Numbered from the stretch's first letter, positions 1 through 8,237 are shown. The stretch is 46,469 bases of DNA from Bacteroidaceae bacterium (GCA_017540585.1 JAFYAT010000102.1:111221-157689), one strand, 5' to 3'. Numbers and translations: made by a program. The notes: generated by a model not told the origin, from the letters alone.

Positions 1-1
1 T

Positions 2-1288
2 GCAAGCCGTGTGCGCGACCTCTTCCAGCAGGCAAAGGCAAAGGCACCATGTATCGTGTTCATAGACGAGATTGACGCCATAGGACGTGCACGAAGCAAG
101 TCGGTGTCAATAGGCGGTAACGACGAGCGTGAGAGCACCCTCAACCAGTTGCTCACAGAGATGGACGGATTCGGCACAAACAGCGGTATCATCATCCTTG
201 CAGCAACCAACCGTGCAGAGATTCTCGACAAGGCACTCCTGCGTGCAGGACGCTTTGACCGTCAGATTCACGTTGACCTTCCTGACCTCAACGAGCGTAA
301 GGAAATCTTCATGGTACACCTCCGTCCTATCAAGATTGACGAGACAGTTGACCTCGACATGCTTGCACGTCAGACTCCTGGATTCTCAGGTGCCGACATC
401 GCCAACGTATGTAACGAGGCAGCACTCATCTCTGCACGACGCAATCAGGAATGGGTGGATCGTCAGAGCTTCCTTGATGCCGTTGACCGTATCATCGGCG
501 GATTGGAGAAGAAGACAAAGCTCCTGACTGCAAGCGAGAAGCGTGCAATAGCACTTCACGAGGCAGGTCACGCAACAATATCATGGTTCCTCGAGTACGC
601 AAACCCACTCGTCAAGGTCACAATCGTGCCACGTGGACAGGCTCTCGGTGCTGCATGGTACATGCCAGAGGAGCGTCAGATTACCACTAAGGAGGAGATG
701 CTCGACGAGATATGTGCCACACTCGGTGGACGTGCCGCAGAGGAACTCTTCATCGGACGTATCTCATCAGGTGCCATGAATGACCTTGAGAGTGTGACAA
801 AGCGTGCTTACGGCATGATTGCCTACGCAGGTATGGGCGACAAACTTCCTAACCTCTGCTACTACAGCAACGAGGAACAGTTCACAAAGCCTTACTCTGA
901 GCACACGGCACAGATTATCGACGAAGAGGTGCGCGACCTCATTGCACAGCAGTATGCACGTGCCAAGCAGGTACTCCTTGAGCACAAGGAAGGCCATGCA
1001 GAACTTGCACAGCTTCTCATCGACAAGGAGGGCATCCTTGCAGAGGACGTTGAGCGTATCTTCGGCAAGCGTCCATTCACTTCACGTACAGAGGAGATTC
1101 TTGCCCTCAACGACGAGGAGGAGAAGCGTCGCAAGGCAGCTGACGGCGACACATCCGACACAAAGAGCGAGATGGAGGAGCTTATCCGCCAGAAGGCTGT
1201 TGATGCCATAGTAGCCAAGGCAAAGAAAGCCGAGGAAGAAAAGAATGGCAACAGCGAGGAGAAGAAGGAAGAAGAAAAGAACAAATAA
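2..1288 (+). CDS. ftsH: ATP-dependent zinc metalloprotease FtsH, 5'-truncated
   Basis: Membrane-anchored AAA+ protease that degrades membrane and regulatory proteins; this is its C-terminal part. The reading frame is open from base 2, and the GTG at 11 is an internal Val in the usual SRVRDLF context, so the gene starts outside the window. Seen here: Walker B ([15 protein letters not shown]), the second region of homology ([20 protein letters not shown]), the zinc-protease motif HEAGH at 557-571, and a charged Lys/Glu-rich tail. The transmembrane segments and Walker A lie upstream of the window. Followed by cdsA on the same strand after 110 bases. The stop codon overlaps the first unit of an 8-base tandem array. 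Identification is very secure. Confidence 0.97.
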   Translation, partial: ASRVRDLFQQAKAKAPCIVFIDEIDAIGRARSKSVSIGGNDERESTLNQLLTEMDGFGTNSGIIILAATNRAEILDKALLRAGRFDRQIHVDLPDLNERKEIFMVHLRPIKIDETVDLDMLARQTPGFSGADIANVCNEAALISARRNQEWVDRQSFLDAVDRIIGGLEKKTKLLTASEKRAIALHEAGHATISWFLEYANPLVKVTIVPRGQALGAAWYMPEERQITTKEEMLDEICATLGGRAAEELFIGRISSGAMNDLESVTKRAYGMIAYAGMGDKLPNLCYYSNEEQFTKPYSEHTAQIIDEEVRDLIAQQYARAKQVLLEHKEGHAELAQLLIDKEGILAEDVERIFGKRPFTSRTEEILALNDEEEKRRKAADGDTSDTKSEMEELIRQKAVDAIVAKAKKAEEEKNGNSEEKKEEEKNK

Positions 1289-1326
1289 GGTTAGAAGGTT
1301 GTAAGTTTATGAGGTCATTAGGTTTG
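1287..1326. repeat. 8-base degenerate tandem array, left arm
   Basis: Five consecutive 8-base units: AAGGTTAG, AAGGTTGT, AAGTTTAT, GAGGTCAT, TAGGTTTG. It begins in the ftsH stop codon. Its complement resembles the units of the array at 1356-1395, so the two form facing arms in the ftsH-cdsA spacer. The period was counted by eye. Confidence 0.6.
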
Positions 1327-1355
1327 ATACTAAAACGCTGACGTTTGATATTCAG

Positions 1356-1395
1356 AACTTAAAAACTCAAAAACTTACAAACCCCAAAACTCAAG
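1356..1395 (+). repeat. 8-base tandem array directly upstream of cdsA
   Basis: Five contiguous 8-base units (AACTTAAA, AACTCAAA, AACTTACA, AACCCCAA, AACTCAAG) end three bases before the cdsA ATG and so form its immediate leader. The same unit family occurs upstream of ispH (8253-8284, on its coding strand), downstream of cmk and at 24285-24324. Confidence 0.7.
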
Positions 1396-1398
1396 AAA

Positions 1399-2271
1399 AT
1401 GACAGACAAACAGAAGAATTTCATAACGCGCACCCTTACGAGCATAGTATTTGTAGTCGTGCTTGTGGGATGCATACTCTGGCATCCGCTTGCGTATGCC
1501 GTGCTCTTCGGAGCAATTACCGCAATGACGGCCTGGGAGTTCTGCACGATAGTCAACCGACATGCAGACCTGCAGGTCAATAAGCTCATAACGACCATCT
1601 CATGCGTTTACTTGTTTCTCGCTGTGATGGGATACAATCTCAATATGGCAGGTTCGGAAGCTTTCATACCCTACCTTGTGAGCATCATCTACCTGATGGT
1701 GAGTGAGCTGTACTTCGACAACAAGAACAGCATCTACAATTGGGCTTTCGCTATGATGTGCCAGATGTACGTGGCAATACCTTTTGCCAGCATCAACGCA
1801 CTTGCTTTCATTGCAGTACCAATGGGTTACGGAGAGTACGAGTCAGTTTACAATCCTGTTCTTGTACTCAGCGTATTCATATTCCTATGGTGCAACGACG
1901 CAGGAGCATACTGTGTCGGTTCTCTCCTCGGAAAGCATAAACTGTTTCCACGCATATCGCCAGCTAAGTCATGGGAAGGCAGCATAGGAGGCGGCATCAT
2001 CGCCATCCTCGCAAGCCAGCTCATCGCATGCTATGACCCTACCGGTGCACTCGGCGACGTCAGCTACATCAAATGGGCAGGCCTCGCAGCAACGGTGGTC
2101 ATATTCGGTACATGGGGCGACCTTGTAGAGTCAATGCTCAAGCGCAAGCTCGGCATCAAGGACTCAGGACACATACTCCCAGGTCACGGAGGCATGCTCG
2201 ACCGCTTTGACAGCAGCATCCTCGCATTCCCCGCAGCCGTAGTATATGTTTATACGATACAGTTCCTATAA
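1399..2271 (+). CDS. cdsA: Phosphatidate cytidylyltransferase
   Basis: Makes CDP-diacylglycerol from phosphatidate and CTP, the precursor of membrane phospholipids; integral inner-membrane enzyme. The 290-residue protein is strongly hydrophobic with several membrane segments. It carries the CdsA signature near the C-terminus: SPAKSWEGSIGG, then KRKLGIKDSGHILPGHGG followed by MLDRFDS. ATG start at 1399 after an A-rich leader; no Shine-Dalgarno is obvious, as is common in this phylum. Lies 110 bases after ftsH, an arrangement I recall as common in Bacteroidales. Length fits the family. Confidence 0.95.
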   Translation: MTDKQKNFITRTLTSIVFVVVLVGCILWHPLAYAVLFGAITAMTAWEFCTIVNRHADLQVNKLITTISCVYLFLAVMGYNLNMAGSEAFIPYLVSIIYLMVSELYFDNKNSIYNWAFAMMCQMYVAIPFASINALAFIAVPMGYGEYESVYNPVLVLSVFIFLWCNDAGAYCVGSLLGKHKLFPRISPAKSWEGSIGGGIIAILASQLIACYDPTGALGDVSYIKWAGLAATVVIFGTWGDLVESMLKRKLGIKDSGHILPGHGGMLDRFDSSILAFPAAVVYVYTIQFL

Positions 2272-2272
2272 T

Positions 2273-2315
2273 AGCCCCACATTCCCCAACTAAGTTCGGG
2301 GTCAGGGGGCCTTAA
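2273..2315. repeat. G/C-run imperfect palindrome after cdsA
   Basis: A spacer sequence with AGCCCC..CCCCAACT facing AAGTTCGGGG..GGGGGCCT. It starts at the cdsA stop and resembles the G/C-run repeats near cmk/porQ and surE. It could act as a transcript-end hairpin or be a REP-like repeat. Confidence 0.45.
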
Positions 2316-2358
2316 AAAGCGAAAGTAAAAACAACAATACACTAAATTACAAAAGCTA

Positions 2359-4116
2359 ATGACTGACATTCAGAATCCTGCAGTTGAGCCAGTAGAGACT
2401 CCAGCAGAAGAAGTGAAGACAACAACTGCTCCTATCCAGAGCAAAGAAGAAGTTCTCGCACGCCTCGACAAGATTCTCGAGACAGGAGAGGAAGTAGCAC
2501 GACAGGACCTCGACATCCTCAAGAATGCGTTCTACCGCTTGCAGAAGCAGGAGACCGACGAGGCTTACAAGGCTTACATCGCCGAGGGCGGAAACCCTGA
2601 CGAGTATGTACCAGCACCTCTCGACGACGAGGCACAGTTCAAGGCAAAGATGAGCCTCATCAAGGAGCGCCGCGCCAAGGCTGCCGAAGAACTCGAGAGA
2701 CAGAAGGAGGAGAACTACAACAAGAAGCTTGAAATCATCGAGAGCATCAAGACTATGCTCGCCACACCTGATGAGGTGAACAAGAACTACAATGACTTCA
2801 AGCAGTTGCAGGAACAGTGGAACGAGATTAAGCTCGTGCCAGCTGACAAGGCAACAGACCTTTGGAAGACTTACCAGATGTACGTAGAGCAGTTCTACGA
2901 CAATCTCAAGATAAACAACGAGCTCCGTGCTTACGACTTCAAGAAGAACCTCGAGCTCAAGACAGCACTCTGCGAGAAGGCTGAGGCACTCGCCTCTGAG
3001 GAAGACGTGGTGGCAGCATTCCGCACACTCCAGCAGCTCCATCAGGATTTCCGCGAGATAGGACCTGTGGCAAGCGAGATTCGTGAGGAGATATGGACAC
3101 GCTTCAAGAATGCCTCAACAGTAGTCAACAAGCGTCATCAGGACTTCTTCGAGTCACGCAAGCAGAAGGAGGAGGACAACCTCGCACAGAAGACTGCCAT
3201 CTGCGAACAGGTGGAAGGTCTCGACCTCAGCGCACTCAAGACATTCGCCGATTGGAACGCTCTCACAGAGAAGGTCATCGAGCTTCAGGCACAGTGGAAG
3301 ACCATCGGTTTCGCTCCACAGAAGATGAACGTGCAGATATTCGAGCGTTTCCGCAACGCCTGCGACGAGTTCTTCAACCGCAAGCAGGAATACTTCAAGA
3401 CTGTACGCAACAGCCTCAACGAGAACTACGAGAAGAAGCTCGCACTCTGCGAGAAGGCTGAGGCACTCAAGGACAGCCAGGACTGGAAGGCAACAACCGA
3501 CGCACTCATCGAGCTCCAGAAGCAGTGGAAGGAGATAGGCACCGTGCCTAAGAAGGTGAGTGAGGAGATATGGAAGCGTTTCAACGACGCCTGCGACGCC
3601 TTCTTCGCAGCAAAGAAAGAGGCAACAAGCGACCAGCGTCAGGAGCAGACAGAGAACCTTGCAAAGAAGAAGTCAATCATCGAGCGCCTTGCAGCCATCG
3701 ACCCTAAGGACCTCGAAAACGAGTTGCGCGAGAAGCTCCGTGAGGCACAGGACGAGTGGAACAAGATAGGTCACGTGCCATTCAAGGAGAAGGACAAGCT
3801 CTTCAAGGCTTTCCGTGAGCAGATGGACCGTCTCTACGGTGCTGCCAACGAGAATGCAACACGTCGCCGTGTCAACAAGTTCAAGAGCGACATTGCAGAG
3901 GGTGACACATCACGCATCCGCGAGCGTCTCCTCCGTCAGAAGGACATCCTCACCAACGAACTCAAGACATACGAGAACAACCTTGGCTTCCTCAACCTTG
4001 GCAAGAACAGCAAGGGCAACGGCCTCGTCGAGGAGCTTAACCGCAAGATGAACAAGCTCAAGTCTGACCTCGAAGAGGTTAAGGAAAAGCTTGCTGCACT
4101 CAAGAAAGAGAATTGA
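2359..4116 (+). CDS. DUF349-repeat protein
   Basis: A 585-residue, highly charged, helical protein with no signal peptide or membrane segment, so probably cytoplasmic. It contains about five DUF349 repeats recognisable by a Trp/Phe-x-x-Ile-Gly/Val-x-x-Pro core followed by an aromatic-rich helix: QWNEIKLVP, DFREIGPVA, QWKTIGFAP, QWKEIGTVP and EWNKIGHVP. The C-terminus (about residues 530-580) is a predicted coiled coil rich in Lys/Glu/Leu. DUF349 proteins are widespread in Bacteroidetes but their function is not established to my knowledge. Gene stands alone, 87 bases after cdsA, and ends before a clear terminator. Confidence 0.85.
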   Translation: MTDIQNPAVEPVETPAEEVKTTTAPIQSKEEVLARLDKILETGEEVARQDLDILKNAFYRLQKQETDEAYKAYIAEGGNPDEYVPAPLDDEAQFKAKMSLIKERRAKAAEELERQKEENYNKKLEIIESIKTMLATPDEVNKNYNDFKQLQEQWNEIKLVPADKATDLWKTYQMYVEQFYDNLKINNELRAYDFKKNLELKTALCEKAEALASEEDVVAAFRTLQQLHQDFREIGPVASEIREEIWTRFKNASTVVNKRHQDFFESRKQKEEDNLAQKTAICEQVEGLDLSALKTFADWNALTEKVIELQAQWKTIGFAPQKMNVQIFERFRNACDEFFNRKQEYFKTVRNSLNENYEKKLALCEKAEALKDSQDWKATTDALIELQKQWKEIGTVPKKVSEEIWKRFNDACDAFFAAKKEATSDQRQEQTENLAKKKSIIERLAAIDPKDLENELREKLREAQDEWNKIGHVPFKEKDKLFKAFREQMDRLYGAANENATRRRVNKFKSDIAEGDTSRIRERLLRQKDILTNELKTYENNLGFLNLGKNSKGNGLVEELNRKMNKLKSDLEEVKEKLAALKKEN

Positions 4117-4124
4117 TGAGGTTC

Positions 4125-4145
4125 AATTAACAATTAATAATTAAC
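4125..4145. repeat. 7-base tandem repeat AATTAAC x3
   Basis: AATTAAC, AATTAAT, AATTAAC in exact tandem just after the DUF349 gene. The same unit returns at 4212-4239. Confidence 0.55.
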
Positions 4146-4184
4146 ATGCCGTCCGGACAAGGTGTCTGAACGGCATGTTTTTTA
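4143..4184 (+). terminator. Rho-independent terminator of the DUF349 gene
   Basis: Arms AACATGCCGT and ACGGCATGTT (4143-4152 and 4170-4179) with further GACA/TGTC pairing inside, followed by a run of T. It lies 27 bases after the stop codon at 4116. Confidence 0.85.
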
Positions 4185-4239
4185 ATGAAGAATGAGGTAT
4201 GAGGAATTGCTAATTAACAATTAAGAATTAACAATTAAC
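4184..4239. repeat. 7-base degenerate tandem array, 8 units
   Basis: Eight gap-free 7-base units: AATGAAG, AATGAGG, TATGAGG, AATTGCT, AATTAAC, AATTAAG, AATTAAC, AATTAAC. The unit drifts from AATGAGG to AATTAAC along the array. Related 7-base arrays lie at 7382-7402, 21492-21526, 27621-27655, 30129-30156 and 30216-30250. Confidence 0.65.
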
Positions 4240-4410
4240 GTGCCCCTCTCCCCTACAGAAAGGACTATGCGTCCCTTTAGTAACTACTCCCCTCCATTCA
4301 GGCGAATGAGGGCGTAGAAGAGAGACTAAATGTCTCTCTGTCCCAAAATGAGGGGAGAGCAGTGCCCTGCTCGACGGAGGGCAAAGGGTCGGGGGATGGT
4401 CCGCCACTAC
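4240..4410. repeat. G/C-run-rich spacer block
   Basis: A gene-free stretch with CCCCTCTCCCC at its left and GGGTCGGGGGATGGTCC at its right, plus an internal AGAGAGACTAAATGTCTCTCT hairpin. The right edge resembles GGTTGGGGGAAGGTCC beside surE. I read it as a degenerate member of the same intergenic repeat group. A short open frame exists on the minus strand but looks non-coding. Confidence 0.4.
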
Positions 4411-4446
4411 CAATAACGAATTATACATAAGCCATAAATTACATCA

Positions 4447-4745
4447 TTGTTGCCCGTAAATTCTTCGTTTTGCCGAGACAAATTAACCTCTTGATGCCGA
4501 TAAATTATCAAAACCACTAAGTGATTTGTTAAAATTGCACACTGATTTATTAAAATCACTGAGTGATTTTAATAAATCAGTGTGCAATTTTAAGAATTAA
4601 TGGTGAACAAACAGAAAATTTACCATGGTAAACGGAAAAATTTATCGTGGTGAATGAAAGAATTTACCGCCATCATCCGATTTTATTACGCCTTCTGTCG
4701 TATTTGCTAATCGCAGATAGCAGATGTGCCAGCCACTTTCAGGTG
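4447..4745 (+). repeat. ~300-base array element, copy 1 (21-22-base period)
   Basis: Begins TTGTTGCCCGTAAATTC and ends CCACTTTCAGGTG. From 4456 to 4714 it divides into twelve consecutive units of 21 or 22 bases, starting at 4456, 4477, 4499, 4521, 4542, 4563, 4584, 4605, 4627, 4649, 4671 and 4693. Most units have an A/T core (AAATT or ATTT) with a variable edge. A second copy in reverse orientation lies at 17334-17610 and lacks exactly one 22-base unit. No open frame; the mixed 21/22 period argues against coding. Function unknown; a MITE-like or structural element is possible. Confidence 0.75.
4529..4593. repeat. Perfect 65-base palindrome inside copy 1
   Basis: Two 32-base arms (4529-4560 and 4562-4593) are exact reverse complements around a single G at 4561; every pair was checked by eye. 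The centre reads CACTGAGTG. It spans units 4-7 of the array. As DNA it could extrude a cruciform; as RNA a long hairpin. Confidence 0.9.
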
Positions 4746-4780
4746 CTTGCTTTTCGGCAATATGGCGAACGACACAAACA

Positions 4781-4818
4781 TTTAACGCCTGTTTAACAAG
4801 CGTTAAACAGGCGTTAAA
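4781..4818. repeat. TTTAACG hairpin, copy 1
   Basis: Perfect 17-base stem (4781-4797 with 4802-4818) and loop AAGC. It also reads as 11-base units TTTAACGCCTG, TTTAACAAGCG, TTAAACAGGCG. It lies just past the stop of the minus-strand gene ending at 4840 and may stop that transcript, although the U-run is weak. A sister hairpin of identical architecture is at 18419-18456. Confidence 0.7.
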
Positions 4819-4839
4819 AACGTAATATGTATTCTGTCA

Positions 4840-5514
4840 TCAGAAGTAGAAGCGTGGACCGACAAGCAATGAGATATGCTGGAAACCACGGGATTCGTAT
4901 TTCTGCTTCACATTCTCAGGTGCATGGAAACGGTCTGTCCTGTAACGAGCCTCAACACCAAGACTAAAAGTGCGGTTAAACTTGTACTCACAACCTACGC
5001 CGAGAACAGCACCAAAGCCCGTCTCATCAGAATCTGTATCACTATAAAAAGATGGACCGAAACCAGTTGACGCAGACCATACCCAATCCAATGTTGTTGT
5101 ATATTTATACACATAGGCTACACCAATATGATAAAGGCTGAAATTCCAATATTTTTCATATTCCGCCTTTCCTGTTGCAACCGTAACACGTACGCCATGC
5201 TGACCACCATATTCGCCCCAGAAATGCTCATAGTCTAACTGCAAGCCATATATTCCAGGATGAAGAATTTTATCTTTCCTTTCATAATATACATCAGAGG
5301 TGATTTCACCTAATGAATAACTTAAACGTATCGAGTTATGAGTAGGCTCATACAGATACGGCTTGTCACTTGGCATCAACTCATGAACGGTCTTAGACGA
5401 CTTTTCCGTCTTTGGTCTTGCTTCACCAGTAGAAAAGCTATACACATCATCCTGTGCTGATGCACTCAAACTGAACAATGCAATAATAGAAGTCAGATAT
5501 AAAATTCTTTTCAT
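4840..5514 (-). CDS. Small outer-membrane beta-barrel protein A
   Basis: A 224-residue secreted protein: a clear signal peptide (MKRILYLTSIIALFSLSASA, cleavage before QDD), alternating aromatic/polar strands and a C-terminal LLVGPRFYF typical of outer-membrane barrels. It is a close paralogue of the next gene upstream (5546-6172). Both share SSxxxYxPTHNxIR-like and TSDVYY segments, the YKYTTTLxWVWS-like block, GFGAVxGVGCxYK and the end FxHISLLVGPRFYF. The two lie in tandem, 31 bases apart, and are presumably one transcript. Function unknown; porin-like or OmpW-like are guesses only. Confidence 0.75.
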   Translation of the reverse strand: MKRILYLTSIIALFSLSASAQDDVYSFSTGEARPKTEKSSKTVHELMPSDKPYLYEPTHNSIRLSYSLGEITSDVYYERKDKILHPGIYGLQLDYEHFWGEYGGQHGVRVTVATGKAEYEKYWNFSLYHIGVAYVYKYTTTLDWVWSASTGFGPSFYSDTDSDETGFGAVLGVGCEYKFNRTFSLGVEARYRTDRFHAPENVKQKYESRGFQHISLLVGPRFYF

Positions 5515-5545
5515 TTTATATTTCTTATAGTTTATACTCTATAAC

Positions 5546-6172
5546 TTAGAAGTAGAAGCGTGGACCGACAAGCAATGAGATATGCTTGAAGCCATAGAAT
5601 TCATTGTCCTTCAGCTTCACACCTTTTGGTGTAGAGAAACGGTCAGACCTGTAACGAATATCTGCGCCAAAGCCAAACCAACGACAGATCTTGTAGTCAC
5701 AACCAACTCCTACAACAGCACCAAAGCCACTCTCCTCTTCTTCGTGAGAATAAGAATAACCCATACCTGCTGACATAGACCATACCCAACCTAATGTCGT
5801 AGTATAGTTATACACATAAGCTGCACCACAATGTATAAGGGTAACATCAGGCAACTCACTCGTTCCACTAACTGCACCAGTGATGCGGAAGCCGTGCTGT
5901 CCATCCTCATCTCCGAACAAATGTTCGTAATCCAACTGATAGCCATACATTGCTGGATGGTATGCACGCTTGGAATCATTGTCATAATACACATCAGATG
6001 TGATTTTGCCCAAATTAAAATTGGTACGGATAGTGTTGTGGGTAGGCTTGTACCTGTAAGTCTTTTCGGCAGGAAGCAAGTCCTGTGCTGAATACTCAGT
6101 ATTGCTGTCCTGAGCTGATGCAGACAAGGCAGACAATGCAACAATTGAAGCAATAAAAAATGTTCTTTTCAT
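5546..6172 (-). CDS. Small outer-membrane beta-barrel protein B
   Basis: 208 residues with signal peptide MKRTFFIASIVALSALSASA and a predicted barrel ending in GPRFYF. Tandem paralogue of the gene at 4840-5514 with the same block order (PTHNTIRTNF, TSDVYYDND, YQLDYEHLFGDEDGQHGFR, GFGAVVGVGCDYK). It lacks the longer N-terminal linker of its neighbour. First gene of the pair in transcription order. No recognised family; an envelope protein is the limit of what the sequence supports. Confidence 0.75.
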   Translation of the reverse strand: MKRTFFIASIVALSALSASAQDSNTEYSAQDLLPAEKTYRYKPTHNTIRTNFNLGKITSDVYYDNDSKRAYHPAMYGYQLDYEHLFGDEDGQHGFRITGAVSGTSELPDVTLIHCGAAYVYNYTTTLGWVWSMSAGMGYSYSHEEEESGFGAVVGVGCDYKICRWFGFGADIRYRSDRFSTPKGVKLKDNEFYGFKHISLLVGPRFYF

Positions 6173-6265
6173 TCCGTTTAATAATTATTTTATTTGATAG
6201 TTTATACGTCGTTAAAGGAGAGGGCAATCATACTGGATAGCCACAAGGGGGCGTGCAGCAAGGGA

Positions 6266-6291
6266 GTGCGGTCATACGGGGGAAACCGCAC
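6266..6291. other. Hairpin downstream of pfkA
   Basis: GTGCGGT (6266-6272) pairs with ACCGCAC (6285-6291) in the spacer between pfkA and the barrel pair. No U-run follows on the minus strand, so it is only a possible transcript-end or processing structure. Confidence 0.35.
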
Positions 6292-6330
6292 GGCCGCACC
6301 ATGATTATCCTTATATCAGAGAAGGGCGTA

Positions 6331-7311
6331 TCAGATGGAGATGTCGTGAAGTATCGCCACAAGGTTGCGGTCGATGACACGATTCTCCTTGATGGCACGT
6401 GAGAATGGCACATAGACAATCTCATCATTGTCAATTCCCACCATCACATTGCGGAGGCCCTTGAGGAGTGCCTGAATACTTGCAGCACCCATACGACTCG
6501 CAATGATACGGTCGTGAGCACTTGGATGACCACCACGCTGGAGGTGACCGAGGATGGAGATACGCACATCAAGCTCAGGATACTGCTGCTTCACGAAGTC
6601 GGCATAGTGCATTGCACCACCGTTCTTCTCATTAGCTGCCACAAGCACGATACTTGAGTTCTTGGCTTTCCTGAATCCGTTCTGGATGAATGTTGTGAGC
6701 TGATCCTCCTCAATATCTACACTTGGGATGATTGCCTCCTCACATCCTGATGCAATGGCACCATTGAGACAGAGGAAACCAGCCTCATCGCCCATGACCT
6801 CCACGAAGAAGAGACGCTCGTGACTCGTAGCCGTATCACGTATCTTGTCAACGGTCTGCATGATGGTGTTGAGAGCCGTGTCGTAGCCGATAGTCGTATC
6901 TGTGCCACAGAGGTTATTGTCAATAGTGGCAGGAATGGCGATGCATGGGAAGTCGAACTCCTGTGCAAACACACGTGCTCCGTGAATAGAGCCGTCACCG
7001 CCTATCACCACGAGGGCATCAATCTCCTCACGCTGGATATTCTCGAACGCCTTCTGACGACCTTCGGCAGATAGGAACTCGGTACTTGGTGACGACTTGA
7101 GGATTGTTCCACCCTGCTGAATGATGTTACTCACATTCTGAGTCTTGAACTCCACAATATCGCCATCTATAAGACCTTTATAGCCACGATAAACAGCCTT
7201 CACACGCAATCCGTTGTAGATTGCCGAACGTGTCACCGCACGGATGGCACTGTTCATGCCCGGTGCGTCATTGCCGGAAGTAACAATTCCGATTGTCTTA
7301 ATATCTCCCAT
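6331..7311 (-). CDS. pfkA: 6-phosphofructokinase homologue with altered active-site residues
   Basis: PfkA-family protein of 326 residues, the usual length, whose family phosphorylates fructose 6-phosphate in glycolysis. GGDGS at residues 104-108 has the Gly that marks ATP rather than pyrophosphate as donor, and the catalytic-base Asp is kept (TID, residue 131). Odd: the glycine-rich loop reads SGNDAPGMN rather than SGGDAPGMN; TIDND is TIDNN; and the usual MGR of the MGRxxG segment is MGD (residue 175). SHER (163-166) and the C-terminal [11 protein letters not shown] are intact. These changes could lower or alter activity, or this may be a paralogue. Next to ispH and cmk, a neighbourhood I recall from other Bacteroidales. 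Confidence 0.88.
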   Translation of the reverse strand: MGDIKTIGIVTSGNDAPGMNSAIRAVTRSAIYNGLRVKAVYRGYKGLIDGDIVEFKTQNVSNIIQQGGTILKSSPSTEFLSAEGRQKAFENIQREEIDALVVIGGDGSIHGARVFAQEFDFPCIAIPATIDNNLCGTDTTIGYDTALNTIMQTVDKIRDTATSHERLFFVEVMGDEAGFLCLNGAIASGCEEAIIPSVDIEEDQLTTFIQNGFRKAKNSSIVLVAANEKNGGAMHYADFVKQQYPELDVRISILGHLQRGGHPSAHDRIIASRMGAASIQALLKGLRNVMVGIDNDEIVYVPFSRAIKENRVIDRNLVAILHDISI

Positions 7312-7381
7312 AACTATTCTATTAGTGTTTGTTATCTATTTCTTACCTTTGGTTGATTCATAATTCCCGAGATAAATCTCA

Positions 7382-7402
7382 ATTATGAATTGTGAATTAT
7401 GA
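7382..7402. repeat. 7-base repeat covering the ispH stop
   Basis: ATTATGA, ATTGTGA, ATTATGA in exact tandem. The ispH stop codon (7383-7385) and its last codons lie inside it, so the residues FIIHNS are repeat-encoded. An inverted ATTCATAATT lies at about 7356-7365. Confidence 0.55.
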
Positions 7403-8237
7403 ATTCGCTGCAAGCCTCCATCAGCCACTTAGGCGTAGAGGTTGCACCACAGATTCCTACCGATTGTACACCGTCGAACCATGCGAGGTCAATCTCAGAC
7501 GGGTCGTCAACCATGTGGGTGCGAGGATTGACCTTGCAACACTCGTTGAAGAGTACCTTACCGTTTGAGCTCTTCTTGCCACACACAAAGAGGATGAGGT
7601 CATGCTTCTCCGCAAACTGGCGTATGTTAGGCATACGGTTTGCCACCTGACGACAGATAGTGTCGAACGACTGGAATGTTGCACCCTCCTTCATGTTGGC
7701 GGAGATGTAGGAAACAATCTCACGGAAGCCATCGAGCGACTTCGTTGTCTGTGAGTACAGACGTATGTCATGCGTGAAGTCGAGGCGCTTGGCATCCTCA
7801 AGGTTCTCTATGACGATAGCCTTGCCCTGTGTTTGTCCCACGAGCCCTACGACCTCTGCGTGCCCTGTCTTGCCATAGATGACAATCTGTGCATCAGGAT
7901 AGGCAGCATAGTCGGTACGTATGCGCTTCTGCAGGTTGAGCACCACAGGACAGGTAGCATCAATGAGTGTGATGTTGCGTTCCTTAGCCTTGGCGTAAGT
8001 CTCTGGAGGCTCACCGTGGGCACGCAGGAGCATCTTGGTGTCGTGAAGCGTGTCAATGTCCTCATGCTCCACCGTCACAAGTCCCATGTTCTTCAGTCGC
8101 TCACACTCCCTGCCATTGTGCACAATATCGCCGAGGCAGTAGAGCGACTCACTCTGTGCGAGTTCCTCCTCCGCCTTCTTTATTGCTGTGGTAACACCAA
8201 AGCAGAAACCTGAACCGTTGTCTATTTCGATTAGCAT
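7383..8237 (-). CDS. ispH: 4-hydroxy-3-methylbut-2-enyl diphosphate reductase
   Basis: Last step of the MEP isoprenoid pathway: an iron-sulfur enzyme giving IPP and DMAPP. Three cluster cysteines are visible in GSGFCFGV, DATCPVV and GICGATSTPKW, with HGEPPE and GKTGHAEVVGL also typical. The open frame extends to 8249 from a TTG codon, but the ATG at 8237 (MLIEIDNGSG) matches the usual family start and is chosen, giving 284 residues. Upstream of it is an 8-base array. The C-terminal FIIHNS looks repeat-derived. Between pfkA and cmk on the same strand. Confidence 0.95.
   Translation of the reverse strand: MLIEIDNGSGFCFGVTTAIKKAEEELAQSESLYCLGDIVHNGRECERLKNMGLVTVEHEDIDTLHDTKMLLRAHGEPPETYAKAKERNITLIDATCPVVLNLQKRIRTDYAAYPDAQIVIYGKTGHAEVVGLVGQTQGKAIVIENLEDAKRLDFTHDIRLYSQTTKSLDGFREIVSYISANMKEGATFQSFDTICRQVANRMPNIRQFAEKHDLILFVCGKKSSNGKVLFNECCKVNPRTHMVDDPSEIDLAWFDGVQSVGICGATSTPKWLMEACSEFIIHNS

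Noticed and set aside
2356-3042. Long minus-strand frame opposite the DUF349 gene
   Set aside because: Shadow of a strongly biased coding region; Leu/Val/Glu-rich with no family resemblance.
4228-4428. Minus-strand 66-codon frame in the G/C-run block
   Set aside because: Pro/Ser/Arg-rich translation of a repeat; no other coding evidence.
4456-4714. CRISPR array
   Set aside because: Period is 21-22 bases with no constant repeat and no separate spacers; units drift gradually and no cas genes are near.
6331-7311. Pyrophosphate-dependent phosphofructokinase
   Set aside because: GGDGS has Gly where pyrophosphate-dependent enzymes have Asp (GGDD).
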